A stretch of DNA of 64,000 bases, taken from positions 868,001 through 932,000 of the forward strand of contig PYIU01000007.1 in NCBI GenBank assembly GCA_003415625.1, written 5' to 3'. This DNA comes from Aquanectria penicillioides (taxonomy: Eukaryota > Ascomycota > Sordariomycetes > Hypocreales > Nectriaceae). The notes under the pieces are model-generated. The model ran no database searches. It saw nothing but the letters and a program-made list of their open reading frames with translations, and had not been told where the DNA came from. Position 1 is the first letter of the stretch. Each line of letters opens with the position of its first letter. Shown here one piece after another: positions 25,233 through 36,132 of this stretch. Both the position numbers and the translations under genes were made by a program.

Positions 25233-25710
25233 ATGTCGTTTCACTGGTGGGCGCTTCGTGTTATCCAGTCCTTTGAGGCATGCATCCAATCTGATCCATC
25301 CGGTTTGTTCAATTCACTGACAATTTGCAGGACAGAATTGTTGCTTCGGTGCGCAGTGTCCACCTCTTTCATGACGACACTTTTTTCGCGTCCTCCCTCT
25401 GACAAGACTCCCAGATCCTCAAGCAGCCCGGCTTCCACCGCGCCGTCGGCAAGATTCACCGAAAGATTGACGAGGCGCAGAATGGGAGGAATCCAAACGA
25501 GCCATTAGCGCCCGGAGAGGCGACAGGTGAGCCTCGCTCCAGCCCTCCGGCTGACCCAAGCAAGACAGCTAACCATGGGCCGATGAATTCTTAGCCGACC
25601 CAATGCCTGAGGAACGCGGCCGACAATTCGCAAAGCACTTTATCGACGAGATGAAGAACCAATTCCGCGGCAAGCCGACCGATTTACCGGATGATCGACC
25701 CAAGAAGTGA
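25233..25710 (+). CDS. Small Mrx7-like mitochondrial protein, four exons
   Basis: Proposed exons are 25233-25259, 25331-25348, 25415-25526 and 25595-25710, coding for 90 residues. Exons 3 and 4 are well supported: ILKQPGFHRAVGKIH, then NPNEPLAPGEA joined across GTGAGC...CTTAG to DPMPEERGRQFAKHF and a Pro/Asp-rich tail. The FHRAVGKIH core with this tail matches the small fungal proteins related to Mrx7, a mitochondrial-ribosome-associated component in yeast. An in-frame TGA just upstream of ILKQ forces an intron there (GTGCGC...CCCAG). It leaves an 18-nt exon coding DRIVAS. The first exon (MSFHWWALR) needs a weak GTTATC donor, so the start is tentative. The family assignment is from memory of the motif pattern. 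Confidence 0.65.
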
Positions 25711-26171
25711 GCAGGGCACGCCGAGACGGCTTGAAGCAAATCTTTGCTCGCCGATTGAATCTATACACCACACACCCCTCTCTCACTCTTTTCACGACGA
25801 AATGAACAAGGCGCTACAGGAAGGGAAAGCCGAAAATACCGCGCGCAGGGAAATTAAAGGCAAGGTTAAGCAGGAATAATCCATCACAGTGGACGGAAAA
25901 ATGGACATGCCCAATACAGGCAAGACGCCTCGGAAGAAGGCTGTCTGCTCCTGCGAGGCCTCAATTGGAGGTCACGGTAATGGGCTTTGGGCATGGGGAC
26001 GGATGATGTCTATGAAGGACTTGTAAAAAAAAACTCCAACCACTCCCCTCTAGGTTCACGTCACCATGGCCAATTTTGGTCATCAGTTGTGAATAACTTC
26101 AAAAGGCCGACAAAAATAGGCCACTTTATGATATCACCGATGGGCAATTATATGTGCCTGACTCTCAAATA
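25711..26171. other. Intergenic region, convergent
   Basis: Lies between the + strand Mrx7-like gene and the minus-strand pseudogene; it should hold both 3' ends. The ORF at 25987-26505 on the + strand is a shadow of the pseudogene. Confidence 0.4.
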
Positions 26172-28674
26172 CTATCTCAGAGCGCTCGCTATATCTCCAA
26201 TTGATTGGACAACCTCGGATACACTCCACGGGTTTCCTCGGCTAGTGCCCACCTGCATCATCGACACTTGCCCCTGCGTGACGTGCTTGCAATGCCTCGT
26301 CTTCATTCCCCAGCACTTCTGGCAGAGATCCTTATCCCAGCACTTCCTGCAATACCAGGTCATCTCGCCACCCTTGATCTTCTTCGAGCACCCATCGCAG
26401 CCCGTCGCCGTCTTGTTTCGCGAGGCGACGTGCTTCCCGGGCACAAGCCTAACCAACGTGGAAGCCGGTGGACACCTGTTAGCTCGGTGGCAGTCTGTGC
26501 AATAGTAGTTGATGCCGGTGTAGCCCGTCAACGATCGGTACGCGGGTTGATTGATGCCGAGGCCGTTTTGGCATCCGCTGCAGCCCACGGCTACCAATAT
26601 TTCGATTGGCTGTATTCTGGTCAAGTTGGGCAATGAACCTGGTCGGGGTTGCTGCGGCTTACGCTGTAACTGCGGAGGAGCATAGGAATGCTGATATTGC
26701 TGAACTGGTCGCATATGTTCCGGAGGTTGACCGGCAGGAATCGGCCTAGGTTGATAAGGTGGCGGCTGGCCATGTGTTGGAGGTGGAGCAAGTGCTGGCT
26801 GATATTGTTGTATCTGTATTGAGGAATCCGACGGAGGCTTAACCTGGTTATGACGCCACCGTGTTTGAGGAGGTGTTGACTGAGCGGGGGCCGGAATTGG
26901 GGGACTGCGAGAACAATCTTCAACCTTTCCTGAATGCAGCTCAATGAGCCACATGGCCTGAACAAACTCCTCTTTGTCAAACCGTCCGTTCTTATCCCGG
27001 TCCGTCTCCTCCCTTATTCGTGACAAGTCCGCCTTGCCCAGGCCACTTGCAAAGAACACGCCAGCAGCCTCGATGCCGGTCAAGAAGGTCTTGCCACCGC
27101 GTTCTTCGTGGAATTGTCTTTCGTAGCGTGTCCGAGCTGCGTCAGGAATTTCAGGTCGGGGCCCGTTCTAGAATCTAGAGGCTATCGATGTAGCTGGAAC
27201 TGTTTGCGTTGGAGGTTGGAGAGAGGTTTGTGGCTGTGCGTGATCCCAGAGCCTAGCTGGAGCTGATGGTATCGCAACGGAACTGTAGGAGCGGTGGTGG
27301 GATTGACCGGGGCGCAGTGAATATGGAGAAGTGGAAGCCGCAAACGATGCTCTGGTTGGTCCATGCGGAGGCGGAGGCGAGTTCGTCGACGAAGGCGGAG
27401 TGGTTAAGCTTGGCAATTGAGTGGAAGATTGATATTCAGAGAGGATGAGCACTGGTAGGCGTTGGTTTGATTCGGCATAGGTTGCCACTTCATTCAATAT
27501 CACCTGTGTTGGAAGCTGGTGTATGTACTTGGTGGGTGCGATTCTTGACCGAAATTCTAGCAAATAGAACTGGGGATCCCAAGGACATAAAACCGTGCAT
27601 TTGCCAAGCACATAGCCGGATGCTTTGTACTCGCCATGCGTTAAAGCTTGTAGACTCGACTGCAACGGCTGGGGAAGATGAGCGGTTAAGAGTTCCTTAT
27701 CTGTTCGGATGATGATGGCTCCATGTGCCCCAAAGAATATGTTGCGGACAGGCGAGTACTGGCGGGCTTTGGATTGGGGGTCGATATATGGAGAAATGAG
27801 AGAGTAAAAGGGCTGAGAGAAACCGGCCGGCGGCGATATTTGGACTGTGCCATCTGTAAAGCGAACAAACTAGCCGCCGAGTGGTGATAAGGCAATGTGC
27901 TCAATAGATGTCGAGGGTTGGGCGACTTCAAGAAGATCAGGTTGGTTACATAGGACTGTGAAATTGATGAGCCGAGTTCGGATAGGCTTTCAATGCGCCA
28001 CCAGCATGTTCTCACATTCGCCTCCCTTGGTCATTATCGCGTATGTTCCATCGGGTGCCGTTGACATCCACGAGATGGTGGTACGAACCAAGCTCCGATC
28101 ATTAAACACGCCGGCTAGTCTGCTGCATACTTCCTGGATAGATGCAGGGAGGTTCTTGCTAAGAGCGTATGTTAGCCCATCGCTGCCGTCTATCAGGATG
28201 AGGAGTGGGGATCTGCTGACGCCAAGGAGAAGTAGTCGTTCCCAATTGCCCACGAATCCACGGTGTTCCCAAAGTACAGAAACATGATGTACTACGGTGG
28301 CTATTCTATTGTCAAGTTCTGAAAGATCTTCAAGTGATTTGTCTGTCTATACAGGTTTCCACTGCGAAGAAAGTGACGGGATGGGAGTGTTTAGCTGAAC
28401 GGCAAGAAGCCGAAAATAGCCTGGGGACAGCTACGCGCGCATGTTCAGCTGAGCATTATACACCAACAAAATGTTGCCAAGCTTCTTAGCCAGTGTCAAT
28501 TATCTGCAAGGCCCATGCTCCCTTGTCCCTCAAGGCGTTTTTGGTACGCCTTGTGGGGTGAGCCTCGACCCAAATGGGCAATTCAATAGAAGTTGAGAGG
28601 CATATCTTTGTTGTGTGACAGGAGATTGGTGGATACCCTCTAAGAACCGACGATTCTGTTGCAACGAAGCCCAA
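26172..28674 (-). pseudogene. EF-hand and Cys-rich protein gene with four in-frame stops
   Basis: Reading the minus strand in one frame from about 28364 down to 26172 gives a coherent protein interrupted only by stop codons at 28347-28349 (TAG), 27990-27992 (TGA), 27870-27872 (TAG) and 27168-27170 (TAG). All four lie in the same frame, checked by spacing. The order is a globular N-terminal part (NWERLLLLGV, VRTTISWMSTAPDGTYAI, SIEHIALSPLGG-stop-FVRFTDGTVQ, FYLLEFRSRIA), a Pro/Gln linker, and an EH-type helix pair with a canonical EF loop DRDKNGRFDKEE. A second Pro/Gln linker follows, then a C-terminal region with many CxxC pairs (CSGCQ, YCTDCHRA, CDGCSKK, YCRKC, CQKCW). Upstream to 28674 there is more related-looking sequence in shifted frames. 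Every stop is one C:G-to-T:A change from a sense codon (CAG, CGA or TGG). Confidence 0.75.
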
Positions 28675-29863
28675 AGGCGACTTTGAACAAGAGTTCCCAT
28701 GTGTTACTCCTCATGTAAGCAGCTCTATTGACCGAATCATGTCGACATGACCTGGGAAGATATTAGCAAACGGCTCCCACCCGGACACTCACAACAGCTT
28801 CTTCATCATAAAATTGGCATTGGGCTGAATTCAACTGTACCCGGCAGATTAAAATGCTTGACCTAGTTCGTGCGCGACACTAGGTCTGTTCTAGCAGTCA
28901 GCATTGGCTAAAGTTACTCCGGTTCAGCAAGTTGATCCAGCTGGCCCACAGTAGCGCGATCCTTGAAACAAGAACCAACCACCTAATTCTCTCGGCTTTC
29001 CACGTATTTTCTTGTTGATGACCTCATTGGATGGGTTTCTATCTGTGCTGGGTTGGTATTTTGCTTCTTTCACTGATGTTAAAAAGGTGATGTTAAGTCA
29101 AGAAACGAATTAATTGGATGCTGTTCTGAGGTGGTCGTCGAGGACGCCTGGCCCTCGGTAAGGACCCCGGATGGAACCCGAGGCTGTGCATTACTTTGAC
29201 AATATTGATAGTACAACGTTGTTTTCCTTTGCATGGGTAAAATTCCGTTCAAAGATAGCTTGGTTCTGCAAATATTGGGGTATCTGTCCGAGCCTTTTCC
29301 TTTTCGACGTACCATTGAGCGGTTGACTTGCGCAACACGTAGCCGTAACTATGACGACTCCTGAATCTATGGATGAGTATCTGCAATGACCTGTCGCATT
29401 TCGATCAACCCGCAAATCCTCCCTGTTATTAGAGGTACGGGGGCAGCCATCAGGCGAGTATTGTGGCGCCTGTGACTCCGCCACCGACACCTATTTCGAT
29501 GAAGCCAGTTAACCTGATGGAGGTTATATCTCGAAACAAGGGTAGCTGGCGATGACCACCTAATTTTGCCCACATGGGTCTGGTAATATTACATTGTCCC
29601 TTTGAAAAACGAGTTCTACATTTCTCGCCTCGATTGTTTCAGAGTCGGAAGCAATCTCTGATGCATTCAAAGAACATGGTGACTGTGATGAGTGACCGAA
29701 TATCCTCGTCCCGAGCCCACTAGACAATAGTTTGCCACGTCTTATGAGGCAGCTCTTGAGGGAAAAAAAAAATGGCAGCGGTGTGCTTGTATATGCCAAA
29801 ACCAGAAGTGTTGATATTCCGAGAATGCGGATAGTAACAGTTGGTCTGGACATCGAACATATC
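28675..29863. other. Intergenic region
   Basis: Short unrelated ORFs on both strands; no coding pattern was recognised. It should contain the 3' UTR of the minus-strand regulator that ends at 29864. Confidence 0.45.
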
Positions 29864-32072
29864 TCATGTGGCAAACTGGCCCCAGTCGCCCCAATTGAAG
29901 GGTAGTCCAATGTCTAGATTCGCTTCTAGAGCGTCCTCCACAGCGTTTAGATTGAAACTGGGATCAATATGGCCAAATACATCCCGTCCGGAGATGGCGT
30001 CAATAAGCGAGAAATCAACCGGGTTATCAACACCAGTCGCAGAGTTCATCGTTGAGGGATCTGCGACGGGGGCCTCGGCGATTCGGGATGTAGTGGTCTG
30101 GGATGACGGAGCAGAGCCAGGTGTTTCGGCGGGCGGTGGTGTGACCTCTCTCGTGAGGGTGGTTGCCGCTCTCTCCATTTCCTTTAAAACCCGTTCACCA
30201 AGTCCGGCCACAACGTTTGCACTCCAGTAGTATTCGCCAAACTTCCTCAACATTTCGCAGTTACGTTTGAAAGAGTGCATTGCTCTTGCACGGAACATTG
30301 GAAGCCGGCTATGTCGCATCTTGCGATACTCAACACTCAAAGCAAGTGAGACTGCATACGAGACAAATGGCACTGGGCTGAGGTTATCACGTGGCACTGC
30401 GAAAGCAATACGTTCAGCTGCAAGTGAGCGACGTGCATTTGCTGAGGCAGGAGGGAGGGTCGAAGCCGCTGTCCGTGTTCCAGGTCGAGGCAGACGACAT
30501 GAAAGGATAATAACGGCATGATAGAAGGTCTCAATCGTTGCTATGTTCCATGTTAGAAGCGAATACATGTTGTACTAGACAAGAGTTTGACTAACCGATC
30601 AAAGGGGCTGGTACTTTCAAGGCATCGGCATTGACGATCATGGCCTCAAGGACAGGAAGGTCGATGTAGGCAACCTTTTCAAACCCAGATGCCTCAGCGC
30701 TCGGCCCCGGACGATAGAGTTCAATGACCTGGTCGAGCCACTGGCATACTGAGAGTAAAAGCCGAAAACAAGGAGGGCGATTCTTGATGCAACCATCCAG
30801 ATTGGCCCCTATATCTCGCTCGTGCATCAAACATGGCCTTCCGTATAGCGCAGCATTGATCCTGTCTACCGCCCAAACAGCGCAAAACAGTGTCTCGAAA
30901 TCCTCTCCATTCGCAGACTCATACTTCAAGAGATGCAAACCGAGTGTCTGGATATGATGAACGGCGCGGCCGCCTAGTTGAGCAGGAAGATCTGCTTCCT
31001 CAGCGCAAGTAGGTTGTGTGTAGAGCGACAACATCACGAGAGCTCGAATGTGAACTACCCTGTCCGGGATAATGCTCGTTTCTAGTATGGCGCGAACAGC
31101 GGAAGAAATGGCTTCCATAAAGTCTTGACAGGATAATACATCCGTTCCTTTGTTTTTGAGACGAAGGGAATGCGCAACGTCAGGATCGGGAGCTGCAGCA
31201 AGACATATAAGTTGCCGCAGGACTATGTCGTTGGGGTTGTCCGTGGCACCCTCCAAGGCTGACTCGGGGATGATGGGAAAGATGGGATGGATCTTTTGGA
31301 GAAACACGCGCTTCAGCCTTCGAAACTCCGTCTCTGGCGGGAGGCATGACAAACAATGCTCCTTCACAAAGGGAAGTAGGAACTGGTCCATGATGGCCGG
31401 CGGTCGCGACGTGACAAATTGGGAGCCCTGACCTGTACCGCCGCCTGTTGCGGAGAGCCAAATTCCAACATCCCCCTTTGAGAAGTCGCACGAGCAGACG
31501 CGGAACCAGTGGCCTCTACGAACATTCCCTCGGGGTTCAGGTCACCCACAAACCGGGACGACTGCGTGTTAGGGGTGTTGATAGTGGGCGGTTCCCTCGG
31601 AAGCTCAGCAGGCGGGGGTGCACTTTGCGGCTCATAATTACGAGGGCCCGGGGGGTTGACCTTGGAACCATCCTGTCCATCAAGAGCCGAAGGGCGCGTC
31701 TGGGCAGCTGAATTGATTCCAGAGGATAAAGGACTATGATAGACATGAGAATCCTGCTGGCAGAGCGAGACAAGGGGATGCGGGCTCACGATGCTTGAGA
31801 GGGAGAGTCCTGGCCGACTGACTCCTCTGCGCCAGGGGCCGAGAGGATGACTACCGATGGCTCATCGACAGAGTCTTCAGCATGAATGCATCGTCTCTAG
31901 TTTCGTCTTAGCGGACCGTTCGTGGACACACAAGTCATGAATTGTGAAGCACACCCACCTTCTTTCGACGACAAGCGGCGCAGGCGTGTTGGACCTGTTT
32001 GCGCTTCACTGGCAGGCCGCCCCGGTTGGGATCCGAGGCCACGAACTTGACCTGCTTTGCATGCGCCGGCAT
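29864..32072 (-). CDS. Zinc-cluster-like transcription regulator, half cluster
   Basis: Nuclear transcription factor with a Fungal_trans domain. Proposed minus-strand exons: 32072-31959, 31896-31790, 31733-31439, 31382-30596 and 30540-29864, giving 659 residues in a consistent frame. Exon 1 ends and exon 2 begins inside HACAACRRKK/RRCIH, a C-x2-C-x6-C half of a Zn2Cys6 cluster. The other three cysteines are not seen; the sequence continues AEDSVDEPSVVIL. SSRFVGDLNPEGMF lies in exon 3. Exon 4 holds the Fungal_trans core (KIHPIFPIIPESALE, LICLAAAPD, GGRAVHHIQTLGLHLL, WAVDRINAALYGRPCLMHERDI). Exon 5 ends with an acidic, Asn-rich tail (DVFGHIDPSFNLNAVEDALEA) that may activate transcription. Introns 1 and 4 have good consensus sites. 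Intron 2 is supported by phase, and intron 3 (GTACAG...ACCAG) is the weakest. Target genes are unknown. Confidence 0.8.
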
Positions 32073-33714
32073 GGTGGAGCCTCCATGCAATGTGGAGCGG
32101 AACGCAGGGGAACCTCTCCTCGCGGCGCGTTGGGCTGACCAGAAAGTAAGTGAGAGTTATGGTGACATTCCGAAGGCTGGCTTCAAGGTGAAGACGAAGT
32201 CTGGTTTCGGTGTGGGCTCAGAGCGTCGCGGCTAATTATTAGTCATCCATAACGAGTTGAGTTGGGCTGGTGTGCATTTGCAGCAGTCACGCGAAATGCG
32301 CGTGCGAATTTTAGTGCTAATTTGGGGGCCTCTGAGGTGGGCAGTTGCTTCACAACACCACGTGTAGTAGTCATGACAAGTGAGCACGAGATTGAACGAG
32401 TAGTATCATTTGCTTCAGTGCTGTTGCATTTGGGGGCAATTGGAGAATACATCTTTTTTCCCCAGTCCCGTCTAAGACGGGGGGGACAGACGCTTTGACA
32501 CTAGGTGCGGCGCTGTGCCCCAATTTCCTGGCGCTGTGCCGTCCCAGTGCCACGGATCCTACACATTGGCCTCGTGCAAAGCTCGGATCCCGCGCTCACT
32601 GCATGCCTAGACCAGATTTCACTGCTTTCTTTCCAAGATTAGAGTTGACTGCTCCTTGAATGCATACAAGGTGGAGAAAAGTTGAATGAAAGGCTTTTGC
32701 CTGACTGGGGAGACCCTAGCCTGCCCTGCACACCATCAACGAGGTCACAGAGCGGCGACCGTGATGGACCATGCGGGTGGGGGTTCAGGTTGCGAATGTG
32801 AATACGTGAACGAAATCGCTTGAGAGAAGAAGAGAGTCCAGCCGTTTGAAAAAGGGAACAAATCGTTCGATTCCACCCCTCAGGGGACACATCTGTTTTT
32901 GCCGGCAAAGGACACACTTTGCCACTGCCTACACTGTTGTTTGTAAACAAAGCTGGCCGGATGGCGAATTTCTAGCTACTTCAGTTCACTCCCACCAACC
33001 ATATCACCATTGACGACCATCCCGTCTCAAACGCAACCCCCAAATGCCTGGCGTTCACCGGCTCACCGCACGGGTCTCTTCCCAGTTCCCACATTCTCTC
33101 GGATCCGTTGTTTACTTCCCCCTTCATAACCCTGAGGTACGGTGGAGCTGAGGTGCCAGTCGCGAGCGCGGTCACGGGCGTGAATCAGACCAGTCCCCAA
33201 CAGAGCGCTCGCCACCGGAAACAACAAAGCACATTCACGGTCATGACCTTGACGTGAGTCGCTCGACTGCCGCCCCACCTGAGATTCCCGAGCCAAACGG
33301 GGGCGTGACTGGGGGCATGTCCAGGGTCCTGAGGACGGCCGTTTGGTGAGACCCTTGTATTCGCGGAATCCGTTGGCTGCTGTCAATCGCGGGGTGGTGG
33401 AGCCGGCATCCCGCCCCGCCCGCCGCTAAACCGCGATAGGAAATGTGTAAACAATGCACCGACGGCTCGCCTGCTTCCAGAGTCGCGAACACGTCTCCTT
33501 GGATCCATGTTTACCTGTCGAACGACTTGATAAATACTTCTTCTCGCGATACCAGCTTTCAGAAACTATCCTCGGCCTTCATGCGGCCCAGTTCATGTTC
33601 TTGTCTGACCCCCAAAAGTCTCCGTCGTGGCCGTGTCAATTCCGCTCTTTTTTCAATACTCCGCTGTGATATATACCACCCCACCATCATCAGCATCACC
33701 ACCACCGCATCACC
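32073..33714. other. Divergent promoter region
   Basis: Lies between the minus-strand regulator and the + strand coiled-coil gene. The ORFs are short and featureless. The last 60 bases are a CA/TC-rich leader (CACCATCATCAGC...) in front of the ATG at 33715. Confidence 0.5.
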
Positions 33715-35877
33715 ATGGATGATCTCGACCTCCCTATCGCCCTCCGGCGGACGCGTCGCAGCACCACCGGCCTGTCTGACTATTACACAGATGCCACAAA
33801 GCCTCGCATCGCTACTGCTAAAACTCCGCGCAAGGGGACAAAACGTCGTGTCCGCATCTCCGACCCGGGTGCTCCATCCACAAGCGGCGGCACATCCAGT
33901 GGATTGACGCCCATGATCCGCCGTGTCGCCGTAGCTACTCCAAAGCGCCGCCACTCTTCTGCCCCGATTGGATATGCGGGAAATAGCATTGCCCCCTCAA
34001 GCCCAGCCTTCCCTCAGAGTGGTGAGGTTACTTTTCTTCCGCTCCGCCAAGTCCTTGACGGTCGCATCCAGCGCCGCATCCGACGCAATGGTCTGAGCGA
34101 AGAGATGAACAATATCCATCAGGAAAAGCGACGTCGAGCCCAAAAAAGCAAGGTCGAGATTGATCGCCTCAAGGCGGAGCTCAAAGCACGAGACCGAGAA
34201 ATCTACGAGCTGCAGAACGCAACCATTGTCATGGACACTGATCGCGTGTGGGACCTCGAGAAGCAAATCGACGATCTCAAAGAAGAGCTTGCAAAGAAGT
34301 CAGTGGTTCAGTCGGACCACAGTCGAGGCTACAACTGGACGCTGTCAGCTAGAGAACCATACTCTGGAGACTTTATGGACCTCATGGCTGACGAGGATGA
34401 GTTTGGCGAGGAGACGATGGCACAACTTGCATGCAGCACCCCGTCAAGAGCTAGATCCTCATTCCCAACTCCACCAGCCACAAGTCCGCCGATGCCTGGA
34501 ACCCCATGTTTCCGAGGGGTCATGGCCACTCCCAAGTCGCACGTTGGCGTCCAGGCCTTCTTCGCCGACCCCAAACAACAACACTTGGAAGAGGAAGTTG
34601 CCTCGCTGCAACTCGAGATGGCCAAGCTGAGCGACACCCTCAGCTCCTACAAGGCCCTCAGCGACCGTCTCAACGAGAAACTCGTTGAATTCTCCCCAAA
34701 CCCCAACAGCTCCACCGACGCTTCCGCTGATGACCTCGAGTCGCGAATCGAGACTCTTCTTCGCACCATGTCAGACCGCACTTGCGCCCTTGACCAGCTC
34801 AAGACAGCGATAGGCGACCTGGGCTTTGCCGGAAACGACGCGAGCGAAATGATCATATCCCTCACATCTGGCTTCCGTGCCGCACGCTTGGAACTCGAGT
34901 ACCTCACACCTGGTGAGATTACACTTCCACTGACCTCTCGTGGCGCCGAGGTTCTTGACCTCATGCTTACTCGCCTGCGTGCCATGGCCAAGCGGGCGAA
35001 GGAAGACGAAGACTCTATCGATGAATACCACCAAATTGAACTGTCGTTGCGAAAGCAGCTCGACGCACGAGTTGCGGTCATGGATGGTCTCAAAGGTGAG
35101 ATATCTAAAGCCGAAAAGCTAATGAACGACAAAATCGCTCGGATCAGAGAGCTCGAGGTCGCAAATGAGAGACTCAAGGGCGCGGTAGATGGCTACGCAC
35201 GGGACATTGCTGAGCTGGAAGGGCTGATCCAGCAAATGGAGAGCGACCACCGCGATGCTAGAGCAACTCACCACGCCCAAGTCGAGTCCAGCCGCCGGGT
35301 GCTCTGCAGCAAAGAGGACGTCATTGCGGAGTTGGAGGCCAAGTTGGCAGATGCCTTGCAACGAAGCGCAGATCTTCAGAAGCAGATGGCGGAGGTTCAA
35401 GAGGTCAAGGCCAGAGAGATGGCCACGATAAATCACAAGCACGGCAACGACCTGTCCATTCGAGATGGTCGAGTTGTGGAACTCCGTGGCGAGATTGATC
35501 GCGTCAACGAGTCCCTTAGAGTAGCGCATGAGACCATTTTGGCTCTCCGCGTGGACAACGGTGGTCTTCAAACCAAGATGCAAGAAGAAAAAGCAAAGGC
35601 CAAGGCCGTCATCGACTCGATGAAGGCCGAACTACAAAGGGTTCTGCAAATGAGCCAGGACTTCCTCAACACACCGAAGAAGCCGCAGAGGCAGGACCCT
35701 GGACCCGAAGAAAAGGAATCAAGCACACCTCCTGGGTCACCATCCCAGACAGGAACAGTAGTTCGGCGGGGCGCATTCTTGTCCTCGGGCCTGGCCAGAC
35801 GAGGCAGCCAAAAGAGGCGCCGAGGACATGACAGCGGGATGGGCTTGTTGGATGAGGATGAAGTTGAAATGTTTTAA
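33715..35877 (+). CDS. Conserved coiled-coil protein, function unknown
   Basis: Intronless, 720 residues. The first 110 residues are basic and Ser/Thr/Pro-rich with several short Lys/Arg clusters (TPRKGTKRRVRISDPG, TPKRRHSS) that could serve as nuclear targeting signals and phosphorylation sites. A conserved-looking segment LRQVLDGRIQRRIRRNGLSE follows at about residue 110. Coiled coil covers roughly 130-195, 285-335 and 430-640 and is broken by a Pro/Thr-rich linker at about 240-270 (PTPPATSPPMPGTP). The C-terminus is again basic (RRGSQKRRRGHDSG) and ends in an acidic DEDEVEMF. No catalytic domain is visible. A chromosome- or spindle-associated scaffold role would fit but is only inference. 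Confidence 0.88.
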   Translation: MDDLDLPIALRRTRRSTTGLSDYYTDATKPRIATAKTPRKGTKRRVRISDPGAPSTSGGTSSGLTPMIRRVAVATPKRRHSSAPIGYAGNSIAPSSPAFPQSGEVTFLPLRQVLDGRIQRRIRRNGLSEEMNNIHQEKRRRAQKSKVEIDRLKAELKARDREIYELQNATIVMDTDRVWDLEKQIDDLKEELAKKSVVQSDHSRGYNWTLSAREPYSGDFMDLMADEDEFGEETMAQLACSTPSRARSSFPTPPATSPPMPGTPCFRGVMATPKSHVGVQAFFADPKQQHLEEEVASLQLEMAKLSDTLSSYKALSDRLNEKLVEFSPNPNSSTDASADDLESRIETLLRTMSDRTCALDQLKTAIGDLGFAGNDASEMIISLTSGFRAARLELEYLTPGEITLPLTSRGAEVLDLMLTRLRAMAKRAKEDEDSIDEYHQIELSLRKQLDARVAVMDGLKGEISKAEKLMNDKIARIRELEVANERLKGAVDGYARDIAELEGLIQQMESDHRDARATHHAQVESSRRVLCSKEDVIAELEAKLADALQRSADLQKQMAEVQEVKAREMATINHKHGNDLSIRDGRVVELRGEIDRVNESLRVAHETILALRVDNGGLQTKMQEEKAKAKAVIDSMKAELQRVLQMSQDFLNTPKKPQRQDPGPEEKESSTPPGSPSQTGTVVRRGAFLSSGLARRGSQKRRRGHDSGMGLLDEDEVEMF

Positions 35878-36132
35878 GGGCTTCTTTTTTCTACGATACA
35901 TACGGTCAAGGAAGGCAGGCGGGCGTTTTGATGTGTACATTCGTTAAAAACTAATTTTCTTTGTCTTGTAACATACGTAATGGAGATCCAAGAAGATCTC
36001 GAAGAGTAGATGTTTGTTACCAATTCTCCAAAGCGTGGTTCCTTCAATCAAGAGCCATAAAAACGTCTAAATCCATCGCGGCCTCAGTGGGACCTGCAAC
36101 CAGTGGGGTGGTCTGAGCAGCCTTCCACTAAA

